Both the position numbers and the translations under genes were made by a program. Positions 54,351 to 64,000 of a stretch of 64,000 nt of DNA are shown here, in pieces. The DNA is taken from positions 18,434-82,433 of the forward strand of contig NZ_JAIULG010000014.1 of assembly GCF_020169415.1 (NCBI RefSeq), in the 5' to 3' direction. Position 1 is the stretch's first letter. The number at the start of each line of letters is the position of its first letter. The notes beneath the pieces are model-generated. The model made no database searches. It was not told the origin of the DNA and saw only the letters and a list, made by a program, of their open reading frames with translations. Source of the DNA: Tsukamurella sp. M9C. Its GTDB lineage: Bacteria; Actinomycetota; Actinomycetes; Mycobacteriales; Mycobacteriaceae.

Positions 54351-54413
54351 CAATTGAACGACGTTCTGGAGAGTAAAACCGCAGGTCGGACTCTCCAGAA
54401 CGTCGTTCAATTG
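54351..54413. repeat. Palindromic repeat element, copy 1
   Basis: A perfect 24-bp inverted repeat (arms 54351-54374 and 54390-54413, core CAATTGAACGACGTTC) encloses a 15-base loop containing CGCAGGTC. A second, slightly different copy lies at 55335-55399 with the same arm and loop core. It could end the LGFP transcript, although no T run follows. The shared loop argues for a dispersed repeat family. Confidence 0.8.
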
Positions 54414-54441
54414 GTCTCGTAGGGATCCGATCGCAAGGCTG

Positions 54442-55404
54442 GTGCGTCCAATTGATGTGATGGGACGCAGGCGGGAACTCCTCGGCGGGCGGACCGAGCA
54501 TGCGCTCCGGCAGGAATCGACCCCCGTCATCCACGGCATTCGCCACGATGGCGCTGCGACGCCGTCGAACGACGACGTTCTCGAGGCACTCGAGTCCGCG
54601 TACCCCGATCTCGTGTTCGTCTGCTGGAGCGCTGCGGCTCTACACGGTGTCGAGTACGCCGTCGGCCACAGGCCGGAGATCTGGCTTCCCGCGCAGGGGA
54701 GGCGACACGGCGTGGTGATGCGCTGCGGTCACCTCCCTGTCGAGGACGTCGTCACCGTGTCCGGGCACGTCGCCACATCGATCGTTCGGACCGCCGTCGA
54801 CGTGGCCCGCTTCGCCGAGGGTGACGAGAAGATCGCGGGGGTGGATCAGTTCATCCGCGCCGATCGGCTCGGCAGGTCCCTGACCACGAAGGCCGCCATT
54901 CTCGCCTATCTCGACACGCATCCCGGTCTGTACGGGGCGAATCGGGTACGCGACGTCATCGCCGAGGCCAGCAACCGCGCGCAGTCCCCTTGGGAGACCT
55001 ACTCACGCCTCGTCGTTCATCGATCTGGCCTCGACTTCTTCCGGCCGCAGCAACCGGTCCCCGGTACGCCCTTTCACGTCGACCTCGGTTCCGGGAAGTA
55101 CCGCATCGCCATCGAGTACGACGGCGGCTACCACCGCTCGACAGAGCAACAACGCATCGACATCGCCCGCTGGAACGCCATCACCGACCAGAAATGGATC
55201 ATCATCCGCGTCACCTCACCGATGCTCCTCAGCGGCCGAGCGACGTTCCTCGACCGCGTCGCCCGCGAGCTACGGACGCGGGGCTGGAGCGGACCGTCGC
55301 CCACGAACCCGCCCCTCAAACTCCCGAAGATCCACCGATTGAACGACGTTCCGGAGAGCAAAAGCGCAGGTCATAGTCTCCAGAACGTCGTTCAATCGGA
55401 TTAG
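54442..55404 (+). CDS. DUF559-like, VSR-type endonuclease-fold protein
   Basis: A 320-residue protein. The N-terminal half resembles the AbiEi/transcription-regulator-like module frequent before DUF559 domains (LVFVCWSAAALHGVEY). The C-terminal part has the VSR-like restriction-fold pattern: FHVDLGSGKYRIAIEYDGGYH (only a 17-residue core, DLG...IEYDGGYH, is conserved) and then RWNAITDQKWIIIRV. Such proteins are abundant and of unknown role in mycolata. The last 20 residues are encoded by the second palindromic repeat, and the TAG overlaps the stop of the convergent rsmB. GTG at 54442 is used as the start; ATG at 54460 is possible. Confidence 0.75.
   Translation: MRPIDVMGRRRELLGGRTEHALRQESTPVIHGIRHDGAATPSNDDVLEALESAYPDLVFVCWSAAALHGVEYAVGHRPEIWLPAQGRRHGVVMRCGHLPVEDVVTVSGHVATSIVRTAVDVARFAEGDEKIAGVDQFIRADRLGRSLTTKAAILAYLDTHPGLYGANRVRDVIAEASNRAQSPWETYSRLVVHRSGLDFFRPQQPVPGTPFHVDLGSGKYRIAIEYDGGYHRSTEQQRIDIARWNAITDQKWIIIRVTSPMLLSGRATFLDRVARELRTRGWSGPSPTNPPLKLPKIHRLNDVPESKSAGHSLQNVVQSD
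55335..55399. repeat. Palindromic repeat element, copy 2
   Basis: Arms 55335-55357 and 55377-55399 pair over 23 bases with one mismatch. The arm core GAACGACGTTC and the loop core AAAGCGCAGGTC match copy 1. This copy lies inside the 3' end of the DUF559-like gene, supplying its last codons, and ends two bases before the rsmB stop codon. It may act as a bidirectional terminator for two convergent genes. Confidence 0.8.
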
Positions 55405-56762
55405 GGGAGCTTGCGCAGGGCCTGGAAGAACATGCCGTCGGTGCCGTGGAGGTGGGGCCAGAGCTGCACGTGCGGGCCGTCGCCCAGCGGCAGGTCCGTC
55501 TCGGGGACCAGCGGGCGGGTGTCGATCCGCTCCAGCCCGGCGGCCGCCAGCAGCTCCTCGTCGCCGACGATGCCGAGCGTCTCGGCGACGTGCGGGGAGC
55601 AGGTCGCGTAGAGCACCACGCCGCCCGGGCGGGTGAGCTCGGCAGCGGCGGTGAGCAGCTCGCGCTGCAGCACCGTCAGGCCCGCGACGTCGGAGGGCTG
55701 CTTGCGCCAGCGCGCCTCGGGCCGGCGTCGCAGGGCGCCAATGCCCGAGCACGGGGCGTCGACCAGAACCCGGTCGTAGCCCGGCTCCAGCCCCGACGCG
55801 CGGCCGTCGGCCACGTGCACATCCACGGGGAGCCCGCGAATCGCCTTGCGCACCAGCTCAGCCCGGTGCTCGGCGGGTTCGACGGCGTCGACGCGGGCGT
55901 CGTCGATAGCGGCGAGCGAGCCGAGCAGCGCGGCCTTCCCGCCCGGCCCGGCGCACAGGTCGAGCCAGCGGCCACCGTCGGGCCCCTCGAGCGGCGCGAC
56001 CGCCGCCGCCCGGGCCACCAGCTGCGAACCCTCGTCCTGCACACCGGCGAGGCCGTCGCGGACGGGGTCCAGCGCGCCGGGATCGCCGCCGGGCAGGTAC
56101 ACCGCGTAGGGCGAGAGCCGACCGGTCTCCCCCTCGACGATGAGCGCCAGCTCCTCGGCCGAGATCTCCCCCGGTCGCGCGACGAGGTGCACAGGCGGAC
56201 GGGAGTCGTCGGAGGCCAGCAGCGCCTGCAGCTGCCCCATCGAGTTGATGCCGTTGGCGCGCAGCGACTCCCAGAACGCCTCGGCGATCCACCGCGGGTG
56301 CGCGTACTGCATGGCCAGGTGCCCGAGCAGGTCGTCCGCGGCGGGCGGGGCCACGCGGGAGACCCAGGTGTCCTCGTCGTCCTTGGACACCTTCCGCAAG
56401 ACCGCATTGGCGAAACCGGAGGCGCCGCGGCCGGCGGTCGCCTTCACGGCGTCCACGGTCTCGGAGACGGCGGCGTGCGCCCCCACCCGGGTGCGCAGCA
56501 GCTGGTAGACCCCCAGGCGCAGCGCGTCGAGCACGGGGCCGTCGATGTCGGCGACCGGGCGCCCGGAGGCGTCCTCGATCACCGCGTCGAGGAGGCCCTG
56601 GGCGCGGCAGGTGCCGTAGGTGAGCTCGGTCGCGAAGGCCGCGTCGCGGCCCTTGAGGCGCTTGTCCCGGAGAAGGCCGGGCAGCACCAGGTTGGCGTAG
56701 GCGCCCCGCTCGCGCACGGCGGCGAGGGTCTCGAGCGCGGCGCTGCGCGCGGGATCGGTCAC
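55401..56762 (-). CDS. rsmB: 16S rRNA m5C967 methyltransferase
   Basis: A 453-residue RsmB/Fmu protein. An N-terminal NusB-like RNA-binding domain ([20 protein letters not shown] to about 130) is followed by a class I methyltransferase: [15 protein letters not shown] (motif I, near 266-280), [17 protein letters not shown] (motif IV with the PC catalytic Cys), and VLYATCSPH (second Cys, motif VI). It methylates C967 of 16S rRNA. GTG at 56762 overlaps the fmt stop (GTGA). Same position as in mycobacteria. Confidence 0.95.
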   Translation of the reverse strand: MTDPARSAALETLAAVRERGAYANLVLPGLLRDKRLKGRDAAFATELTYGTCRAQGLLDAVIEDASGRPVADIDGPVLDALRLGVYQLLRTRVGAHAAVSETVDAVKATAGRGASGFANAVLRKVSKDDEDTWVSRVAPPAADDLLGHLAMQYAHPRWIAEAFWESLRANGINSMGQLQALLASDDSRPPVHLVARPGEISAEELALIVEGETGRLSPYAVYLPGGDPGALDPVRDGLAGVQDEGSQLVARAAAVAPLEGPDGGRWLDLCAGPGGKAALLGSLAAIDDARVDAVEPAEHRAELVRKAIRGLPVDVHVADGRASGLEPGYDRVLVDAPCSGIGALRRRPEARWRKQPSDVAGLTVLQRELLTAAAELTRPGGVVLYATCSPHVAETLGIVGDEELLAAAGLERIDTRPLVPETDLPLGDGPHVQLWPHLHGTDGMFFQALRKLP

Positions 56763-57694
56763 TGGTCGCCTCCGAGGATCGTGCCGGACTCGACGCGGGC
56801 GCCACGCGCCCAGTCGGCGGCGGGCATGGGCTTCTTGCCGGGCGGCTGGACGGTGCCGAGCCGCAGGGGCGCGGTGGCGGTGCCCACGTGGACCTCACGC
56901 TTGGTGACCCGCAGCTCGCCGGGGGCCAGGCGCTCGGCCTCGGCGTCGACGACGGCGGGCCCGAGCTTGAGCCGCGCCTCGCCCAGCGGCACCCACGCGC
57001 CCGGCGCGTCGGTCATGGCGCGGATGTGCCGGTCGACGGCGCCGGCGGGCAGGTCGAAACGCACCCGCGCGGCGTCGACGGTGACCTTCGGCGCGTGCGA
57101 GACACCGTCGGTGGACTGGGGCTGGGCCTGCAGCGCGCCGGCCGCCACCCCGTCCACGGTGCGCGTCAGCAGCTCGGCGCCGTGCTCGGCGAGCCGGTCG
57201 AGCAGCACCGTCGCGGTGTCGTCGGGCCGGATCCGCTCGGTGAGCACGCCGAACACCGGGCCGGTGTCGAGACCCGCCTCGATGCGGAAGGTGGACGCGC
57301 CGGTGACCTCGTCGCCGGCCTCCAGCGCGGCCTGCACCGGGGCGGCGCCCCGCCACGCGGGGAGCAGCGAGAAGTGCAGGTTGATCCACCCGTGGACCGG
57401 GACGTCCAGGAGATCGGGCGGGATCATTCCGCCGTAGGCGACGACCGGGCAGCAGTCCGGCGCCAGGTCGACGATCGCCGCCCGCGCCTCCGGGTCCCGC
57501 AGTGTGGCGGGCGTGAGCACGGGGATCCCGGCCTCGTCGGCCACCTGCCCGACGGGCGAGCGGCGCACGCCGCGGCCGCGGCCCGAGCGGGCGTCGGGGC
57601 GGGTGAGCACGCCCACGACCTCGTGGTCCGAGGCGAGGAGGGCGCGAAGCGCCGGGACGGCGGGCTCGGGGGTGCCCGCGAACAGCAGCCGCAT
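56759..57694 (-). CDS. fmt: Methionyl-tRNA formyltransferase
   Basis: A 311-residue enzyme that formylates initiator Met-tRNA. It starts [20 protein letters not shown], contains the folate/active-site block [19 protein letters not shown] with the catalytic Asn-His and the [17 protein letters not shown] loop with the Asp, and ends with the smaller C-terminal barrel. It lies between def and rsmB with overlaps at both ends. Confidence 0.96.
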   Translation of the reverse strand: MRLLFAGTPEPAVPALRALLASDHEVVGVLTRPDARSGRGRGVRRSPVGQVADEAGIPVLTPATLRDPEARAAIVDLAPDCCPVVAYGGMIPPDLLDVPVHGWINLHFSLLPAWRGAAPVQAALEAGDEVTGASTFRIEAGLDTGPVFGVLTERIRPDDTATVLLDRLAEHGAELLTRTVDGVAAGALQAQPQSTDGVSHAPKVTVDAARVRFDLPAGAVDRHIRAMTDAPGAWVPLGEARLKLGPAVVDAEAERLAPGELRVTKREVHVGTATAPLRLGTVQPPGKKPMPAADWARGARVESGTILGGDQ

Positions 57695-58239
57695 CAGGCG
57701 CGTCCGCCCGCGCCACCGGCACCGGCGGCCAGGGTGGCGGCCGGATCGGTGAACCACGGAGAGCTGCGGATCACCCGCATCACGGCCTTGCGCTCCTCGG
57801 GGTCGAGGCGGCTCAGGTAGAGCACGCCGTCGAGGTGGTCGCTCTCGTGCTGGATGCAGCGGGCGAGGATCTCGGTGGCCTCGAGGGTGACGGGGGCGCC
57901 CGTGACGTCGACGCCCTCTGCCACGACGTTCATGTGGCGGGTGCACTCGCCGCGCACCTCCGGGATGGACAGGCAGCCCTCGGCCGCGGTCTGCAGCTCG
58001 TCGCCGACGGCGCGCCACACCGGGTTGATCAGGTGGCCCTCGCGGCCGCCGCAGCCGTACACGAAGACCCGCTTGCTCACGCCCACCTGCGGCGCCGCCA
58101 GGCCGGCGCCGTTGTGGTGGTGCATCGTGTCGATCATGTCGTCGACCAGCCGCGCGAGATCGGCGTCGAAGACCGTCACCTCATCCGCGGGGGTGCGCAG
58201 TACGGGGTCCGGATAGATGCGAACGGGGAGCACACTCAT
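57694..58239 (-). CDS. def: Peptide deformylase
   Basis: A 181-residue peptide deformylase that removes the formyl group from new proteins. The three motifs are intact: [17 protein letters not shown] (metal Cys) and QHESDHLDG (metal histidines and catalytic Glu). The ATG at 58239 is preferred because it yields the usual N-terminus ([14 protein letters not shown]); an upstream start would add 14 residues. First gene of the - strand operon; overlaps fmt by one base. Confidence 0.95.
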   Translation of the reverse strand: MSVLPVRIYPDPVLRTPADEVTVFDADLARLVDDMIDTMHHHNGAGLAAPQVGVSKRVFVYGCGGREGHLINPVWRAVGDELQTAAEGCLSIPEVRGECTRHMNVVAEGVDVTGAPVTLEATEILARCIQHESDHLDGVLYLSRLDPEERKAVMRVIRSSPWFTDPAATLAAGAGGAGGRA

Positions 58240-58350
58240 CCCCCCATTATCCAGCCCGGACCGAACACGGGGCAGCGGCACCTGTCACAGCGGCGCGCCC
58301 GCACTAGCAGTTCGAGCCAGGGTTGCCTTAGGATTCCGGACGGAAACGCC

Positions 58351-59436
58351 ATGAACCGCCCCGCCGGGCGAGAGAGGGTCGACGTGCTGTTCGCGCGCGC
58401 CCGGCGGCCGCTGATCGGCGCCGTCGTCTGCCTTTCCGTGCTCTTCGGCACGGGGTGCACCACCACCGTCACGGGTGGCAAGGGTGCTCCTTCGTCGTCG
58501 GCACCGGCGTCCCCCTCGGCGTCCTACCCCCCGATGAACCCGGCCTCGCTGGTCGGGAAGTTCCCCGTGACCCAGCCGCAGCGCATCGTCTACCCCGTCC
58601 CGGACGGGGTCCCGGATCCCGAGCAGAACTACGGCGAGCTGTACCTGCCCGCCAATCCGGCGCTCCAGCAGAACCCGTCGGGCGGCCCGCTCAGCGCCCG
58701 CACCACGATCCAGCTGCCCGCGCAGATCCCCGTCGTGGTGCTGCTGCACGGCGGCGGCTGGCGCACGCCCTCCGCGGCGGGATCGATGTCGGAGATGGCG
58801 CGGTCGCTGGTCAGCCACGGGGTCGCGGTGTGGAACGTCGAGTACCGGCGGATCGGCGCCGGTGGCGGCTACCCCACCACGCTCACCGACACCGCCGCGG
58901 CGATCGACTTCCTGCAGACGGTGAAGGCGCAGTACGCGCCGAACCTGGACCTGAACGACGTCGTCGTCGCCGGGCACTCCGCGGGCGGTCAGCTCGCCGT
59001 GTGGGCGTCCGCGCGCTCGATGCTCACGCCCGGGGCGATGGGCAGCGTGCCGGCGGTGACGCCCGCCGCGGTCGTCTCGATGGGCGGCGTCCTCGACATG
59101 CGCCGCGCGGTCGCCGACGGCAACGTCAACACCCGGCTCTTCCTGGGCCTGCCGGACGAGTTCCCGCAGCAGTTCGCCGTCGCCGACCCGATCCAGAACA
59201 TCAACCCCAAGGTCCCCGTGACGTGCTTCAACGGCACCGCGGACCGCATCGTCCGGCCCGCCGGCTGCGAGGCCTTCGTCGCCGCGCTGAAGGCCAAGGG
59301 CGGCCGCGGCGAGACGGTGCTGCTGCCCGGCGCGGGCCACAACATCTACCAGCCGTCGCAGTCGCAGAACCGGTACTGGCCCGTCGTGCAGAAGGCGATC
59401 CTGGGCTACGTCGACGAGTTCCGGCCGCGCGGATGA
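58351..59436 (+). CDS. Alpha/beta-hydrolase lipoprotein (esterase)
   Basis: A 361-residue exported esterase/lipase-like protein. A signal peptide ends in the lipobox LFGTGC, so it should be lipid-anchored. The hydrolase domain has the oxyanion motif VLLHGGGWR, the nucleophile elbow GHSAGGQ (Ser), an Asp in NGTADRIV and the catalytic His in GAGHNIY, the pattern of BD-FAE/carboxylesterase-like enzymes. ATG at 58351 is used; a GTG at 58384, preceded by GAGAGG, would give a more typical signal peptide. Substrate unknown; divergent from def. Confidence 0.85.
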   Translation: MNRPAGRERVDVLFARARRPLIGAVVCLSVLFGTGCTTTVTGGKGAPSSSAPASPSASYPPMNPASLVGKFPVTQPQRIVYPVPDGVPDPEQNYGELYLPANPALQQNPSGGPLSARTTIQLPAQIPVVVLLHGGGWRTPSAAGSMSEMARSLVSHGVAVWNVEYRRIGAGGGYPTTLTDTAAAIDFLQTVKAQYAPNLDLNDVVVAGHSAGGQLAVWASARSMLTPGAMGSVPAVTPAAVVSMGGVLDMRRAVADGNVNTRLFLGLPDEFPQQFAVADPIQNINPKVPVTCFNGTADRIVRPAGCEAFVAALKAKGGRGETVLLPGAGHNIYQPSQSQNRYWPVVQKAILGYVDEFRPRG

Positions 59437-60885
<1,449 letters not shown>

Positions 60886-60903
60886 CCCGCAGCACGCACA
60901 CGA

Positions 60904-60942
60904 CGAACGACCCGGCCCACCTCCAGGGGGCCGGGTCGTTCG
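60904..60942 (+). terminator. Terminator hairpin between gdhA and the Lrp-family gene
   Basis: A perfect 15-bp stem (60904-60918 with 60928-60942) with a 9-base loop, directly after gdhA and ending two bases before the end of the convergent regulator gene. It can form in both directions. There is no U tract, which is usual for actinobacteria. Confidence 0.85.
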
Positions 60943-60944
60943 CG

Positions 60945-61436
60945 CTATCCGACGGTGCCCGGATCGGGCGGGCCGAGCGCGCCCGGGCCGTCGGCCTCGT
61001 CGAAGATCAGCCACGTGCGGGTGGACCGCACACCCTCCAGCGCCTGCAGACTGACGAGCACCACGTCGCGCAGGGCGGCGTTGTCCGGCGTCCGCACCAG
61101 GAGCACCACGTCGAAATCGCCGCCGACCAGGGCGAAGTGCTCCACGTAGGGCAGCTCCCGCAGGTGCTCGGCGACGCCCTTCCACGCGTCCTGACGGATC
61201 GACAGCCCGATGTACGCCGACGTGCCGAATCCCGCACGGGCATGGTCCACCCGGGCGGTGTATCCGCGGAGGACACCGCTCCGCTCCAGCCGCTCCACCC
61301 GCACGTAGGCGTTCGCCCGCGAGACGTGCACCCGCTCGGCGAGCGCACGCATCGAGATCCGGCCGTCCTCCGCCAGCACCTGCAGGATCCGTCGATCGAA
61401 ATCGTCCAGAGCCGAGTGCTCGGTACCGTCCGCCAT
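60945..61436 (-). CDS. Lrp/AsnC-family transcriptional regulator
   Basis: A 163-residue regulator with an N-terminal helix-turn-helix (ALDDFDRRILQVLAEDGRIS, then RALAERVHVSRANAYVRVER) and a C-terminal RAM ligand-binding domain (VEHFALVGGDFDVVLLV). It is divergent from the 2-oxoacid dehydrogenase operon, which suggests it controls that operon in response to a branched-chain amino acid or ketoacid, as BkdR-like regulators do. ATG at 61436 places the helix-turn-helix normally. A 10-bp palindrome, GACGATCGTC at 61504-61513, in the shared intergenic region is a possible operator. Confidence 0.9.
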   Translation of the reverse strand: MADGTEHSALDDFDRRILQVLAEDGRISMRALAERVHVSRANAYVRVERLERSGVLRGYTARVDHARAGFGTSAYIGLSIRQDAWKGVAEHLRELPYVEHFALVGGDFDVVLLVRTPDNAALRDVVLVSLQALEGVRSTRTWLIFDEADGPGALGPPDPGTVG

Positions 61437-61589
61437 CCGTCCAGCTCCGTCCCGCGTTCCGCATCGATTCCGGATCATCTGCTCCCGATTCAATCAATCC
61501 TACGACGATCGTCTCGCTACTCACCGGTTCTGGAGGAATCCCGTCCGCGGGGTGCGACTCTCGAAGAGCAGCCGACCAGGGAGGACGAC

Positions 61590-62717
61590 GTGACCACGAC
61601 CAGCGATCTCACGAGCGAGCCGACGTACCGGAAGTTCCTTCCGGCCGACACGCCCGTGCAGTACCTCGACGAGTCGGGCGAGCTCACCGACTCGCACGCC
61701 CGCTACCCCCATCCCGACGACGACCGCCTGGTCGAGATGTACCGGCTCATGGTGCTGGGCAGGCGTTTCGACGCGCAGGCCACCGCCCTGACGAAGCAGG
61801 GCCGGCTCGCCGTCTACCCCTCCTCGCACGGGCAGGACGCGTGCCAGATCGCCGCGGCGATGTGCCTGCGCCCGACGGACTGGATGTTCCCGACCTACCG
61901 CGATTCGGTCGCGCTGGCCGCCCGCGGCGTGGATCCGGTGCAGGTGCTGACGCTGCTGGCCGGCGACTGGCACTGCGGCTACGACCCCGCAGCCCTGCGC
62001 ACCGCGCCGCAGTGCACCCCGCTCGCCACGCAGCTGCTGCACGCGGCGGGCGTGGCGCACGGCGAGGACCTGCGCGGCACCGACACCATCGCGCTCGCCC
62101 TGTGCGGCGACGGCGGCACCAGCGAGGGCGACTTCCACGAGGCGCTCAACTTCGCCGCGGTCTTCCACGCGCCCGTGGTCTTCCTGGTGCAGAACAACGG
62201 CTTCGCGATCAGCGTGCCACTCTCCCGGCAGACCGCCGCCCCGAGCCTGGCGCACAAGGGCGTCGGCTACGGCATCGGATCCGAGCAGGTCGACGGCAAC
62301 GACCCGATCGCCATGCTCGGTGTGATGCAGGAGGCCGCCCACTTCGTCCGCTCGGGCAACGGGCCCGTGATCGTCGAGGCGCACACCTACCGGATCGACG
62401 CGCACACCAACGCCGACGACGCCACCCGCTACCGCTCCGCGGCGGAAGTCGAGGAGTGGATCCGCCGCGACCCGATCACCCGGCTGGAGACCCATCTCCG
62501 GGCGCGGGGCCGGATCGACGACGCCGCCGTCGCCGCGATCGCCGACGAGGCCGAGGCCGCCGCCGCGGACCTGCGTTCGAAGATGAACGCCGATCGCCCC
62601 GTCGACCCCGCCGACCTGTTCCGGCACGTCTACGCCGAACCCACCCCGCAGCTGCGCGAGCAGCAGGCGCAGGTCGAGGCCGAACTGGCCGCCGCGTCGG
62701 ACGCCCAGGAGGACTGA
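61590..62717 (+). CDS. 2-oxoacid dehydrogenase E1 alpha subunit
   Basis: A 375-residue thiamine-diphosphate-dependent subunit that decarboxylates a 2-oxoacid. The TPP motif runs from GDGGTSEGDFHEALNFA to NN (about 170-200), and the phosphorylation-loop-like YRIDAHTNADDATRYR is present. The division into separate alpha and beta subunits, plus an Lrp regulator, favours a branched-chain ketoacid dehydrogenase (bkdA-type) over pyruvate dehydrogenase, but the substrate is not proven. GTG start at 61590 follows AGGGAGG. Confidence 0.9.
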   Translation: MTTTSDLTSEPTYRKFLPADTPVQYLDESGELTDSHARYPHPDDDRLVEMYRLMVLGRRFDAQATALTKQGRLAVYPSSHGQDACQIAAAMCLRPTDWMFPTYRDSVALAARGVDPVQVLTLLAGDWHCGYDPAALRTAPQCTPLATQLLHAAGVAHGEDLRGTDTIALALCGDGGTSEGDFHEALNFAAVFHAPVVFLVQNNGFAISVPLSRQTAAPSLAHKGVGYGIGSEQVDGNDPIAMLGVMQEAAHFVRSGNGPVIVEAHTYRIDAHTNADDATRYRSAAEVEEWIRRDPITRLETHLRARGRIDDAAVAAIADEAEAAAADLRSKMNADRPVDPADLFRHVYAEPTPQLREQQAQVEAELAAASDAQED

Positions 62718-62720
62718 GAG

Positions 62721-63731
62721 ATGCCGCGACACACCATGGCCCAGGCCCTGAACACCGCACTGCGCGACGCGCTCGCGGCGGATCCCGACGTGGTCGTCTT
62801 CGGCGAGGACGTCGGCACGCTCGGCGGCGTCTTCCGCGTCACCGACGGCCTGGCCCGCGAGTTCGGGGCCGACCGCTGCTTCGACACGCCGCTCGCGGAG
62901 TCGGGCATCGTCGGCTTCGCCGTCGGCATGACCATGGCGGGCTTCAAGCCCGTGGTCGAGATGCAGTTCGACGCCTTCGCGTACCCCGCGTTCGAGCAGA
63001 TCGTCTCCCACGTCGCCAAGCTCCGCAATCGCACCCGCGGTGCGCTCGCGGTGCCGATGGTCATCCGCGTGCCCTACGCCGGGGGCATCGGCGGCGTGGA
63101 GCACCACTGCGATTCGAGCGAGGCCTACTACGTCCACACGCCCGGGTTGAAAGTCGCGGCCCCCGCCACCGTCGACGACGCGTACACCCTGCTGCGGCGC
63201 GCAATCGACGATCCCGACCCCGTCGTCCTCCTGGAGCCCAAGCGCCTCTACTTCGCCTCCGCGGAGGCGGATCTGACGGTCGGCGCGCCGATGGGGCGGG
63301 CCGTCGTGCGGCGCGAGGGCACGGACGCGACGCTGGTCGCGTACGGTCCGTCGGTCGGCGTCGCGCTCGACGCCGCAGCGGCCGCGGCCGCGGCCGAGGA
63401 CGGGATCTCGCTCGAGGTGGTCGATCTGCGTACGCTCGTCCCCTTCGACGACGAGACGGTGGCAGCGTCGGTGCGGCGCACCGGGCGGTGCGTGGTGGTG
63501 CAGGAGGCACAGGGCTTCGCCGGCGTCGGCGCCGAGATCGCGGCCCGCGTGCAGGAACGCTGCTTCCACCACCTGCACGCGCCCGTGCTACGGGTGAGCG
63601 GCCTCGACATCCCCTATCCCCCACCGAAGCTCGAGCGGCTGCACCTGCCCGGCGTGGACCGGATCCTGGACACCGTCGACCGGCTGCAGTGGGACGACCG
63701 CGTCGACGCGCGCTGGGCGGTGACGGCATGA
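62721..63731 (+). CDS. 2-oxoacid dehydrogenase E1 beta subunit
   Basis: A 336-residue transketolase-like beta subunit. Typical blocks are MAQALNTALRDALAADP, VVVFGEDVGTLGGVFRVTDG, RCFDTPLAESGIVGFAVGM, and VDLRTLVPFDDETV in the C-terminal domain. It completes the alpha2-beta2 E1. It starts four bases after the alpha gene and overlaps the E2 gene by four (ATGA), so all three are translated from one message. Confidence 0.93.
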   Translation: MPRHTMAQALNTALRDALAADPDVVVFGEDVGTLGGVFRVTDGLAREFGADRCFDTPLAESGIVGFAVGMTMAGFKPVVEMQFDAFAYPAFEQIVSHVAKLRNRTRGALAVPMVIRVPYAGGIGGVEHHCDSSEAYYVHTPGLKVAAPATVDDAYTLLRRAIDDPDPVVLLEPKRLYFASAEADLTVGAPMGRAVVRREGTDATLVAYGPSVGVALDAAAAAAAAEDGISLEVVDLRTLVPFDDETVAASVRRTGRCVVVQEAQGFAGVGAEIAARVQERCFHHLHAPVLRVSGLDIPYPPPKLERLHLPGVDRILDTVDRLQWDDRVDARWAVTA

Positions 63732-64000
63732 GCGACCAGGTCTTCCTGCTCCCCGACCTCGGCGAGGGACTGACCGAAGCCGACATCCTGTCGTGGCGCG
63801 TCGGCGTCGGCGACACCGTGACCGTCGACCAGGTGGTCGTCGAGGTGGAGACCGCCAAGGCGGCCGTCGAGGTGCCGGTCCCGTTCGCGGGCACCGTCAT
63901 CGCCCTCCACGGCGAGCCGGGCGAGACGCTGCGCGTCGGCGCGCCGCTCATCTCCGTCGGCGTCCTGACCCCGACCACCACCGCCGCCCCGCCCCTCGAC
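63728..64000 (+). CDS. Dihydrolipoamide acyltransferase E2, N-terminal fragment
   Basis: The first 91 residues are in the window; the gene continues past the right edge. They form a complete lipoyl domain: FLLPDLGEGLTEADI, the lipoyl Lys in VETAKAAVEVP, and the closing GAPLISVG strand, followed by a Pro/Thr linker. This is the E2 core of the complex whose E1 subunits precede it. Confidence 0.92.
   Translation, partial: MSDQVFLLPDLGEGLTEADILSWRVGVGDTVTVDQVVVEVETAKAAVEVPVPFAGTVIALHGEPGETLRVGAPLISVGVLTPTTTAAPPLD

Overview
The window is a high-GC actinobacterial chromosome segment, most likely from the Mycobacteriales (Tsukamurella- or Gordonia-like). I base this on very high G+C at third codon positions, LGFP-repeat and Ala/Pro-rich exported proteins, an actinobacterial-type UvrC, and a housekeeping order (def-fmt-rsmB-rpe-ribD-FMN riboswitch-ribE-ribBA-ribH-PH-domain gene, then uvrC on the same strand) that matches the fmt-to-uvrC stretch of mycobacterial genomes. 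Species is not assigned.

Layout. 0-2.7 kb: an iron(III) ABC importer operon (substrate lipoprotein, permease, start of the ATPase) behind a candidate IdeR box. 2.7-5.8 kb: an ArsB-type permease and uvrC. 5.8-11 kb: a small exported protein, a triple zinc-finger protein, an acyl-CoA ligase, an uncharacterised protein and an intradiol-dioxygenase-like Tat lipoprotein, followed by a decayed, frameshifted copy of that gene's 3' end.

11.5-39.1 kb is a defence island. Its core is a complete BREX type 2 (Pgl-like) operon on the + strand: pglW, pglX, pglY, pglZ, brxD, brxHI. Most junctions are 4-base stop/start overlaps. An AT-richer gene for a HEPN-motif protein sits between pglX and pglY, and the middle of pglX is also AT-richer than its ends, suggesting specificity-domain exchange. 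Divergently upstream lie two dynamin-like GTPase genes, one encoding two GTPase modules around a hydrophobic hairpin. Downstream, facing the operon, lie an EVE-HNH nuclease (type IV restriction-like) and a PD-(D/E)XK/DUF2075 nuclease-helicase.

39.4-48 kb: a DUF4352 membrane protein, a ParD-like antitoxin/zeta-toxin pair with a palindromic operator candidate, a two-TM protein, an ankyrin protein, a POT peptide transporter and a GMC oxidoreductase/aldehyde dehydrogenase operon.

48-58.2 kb (- strand): riboflavin biosynthesis and translation housekeeping genes. There are two different lumazine synthases in tandem, and the FMN riboswitch lies between ribD and ribE, so it can act only on ribE-ribBA-ribH-ribH2. 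Two + strand genes (an LGFP protein and a DUF559 nuclease-like gene flanked by a palindromic repeat pair) interrupt this block. 58.3-64 kb: a lipoprotein esterase, gdhA, an Lrp/AsnC regulator, and a divergently transcribed 2-oxoacid dehydrogenase operon whose E2 gene runs off the right edge.

Working model (inference): the 11.5-39 kb block stacks layers of phage defence. BREX provides modification-based discrimination, the HEPN protein and GTPases may act as abortive or membrane-level back-ups, and EVE-HNH may attack phages carrying modified bases.
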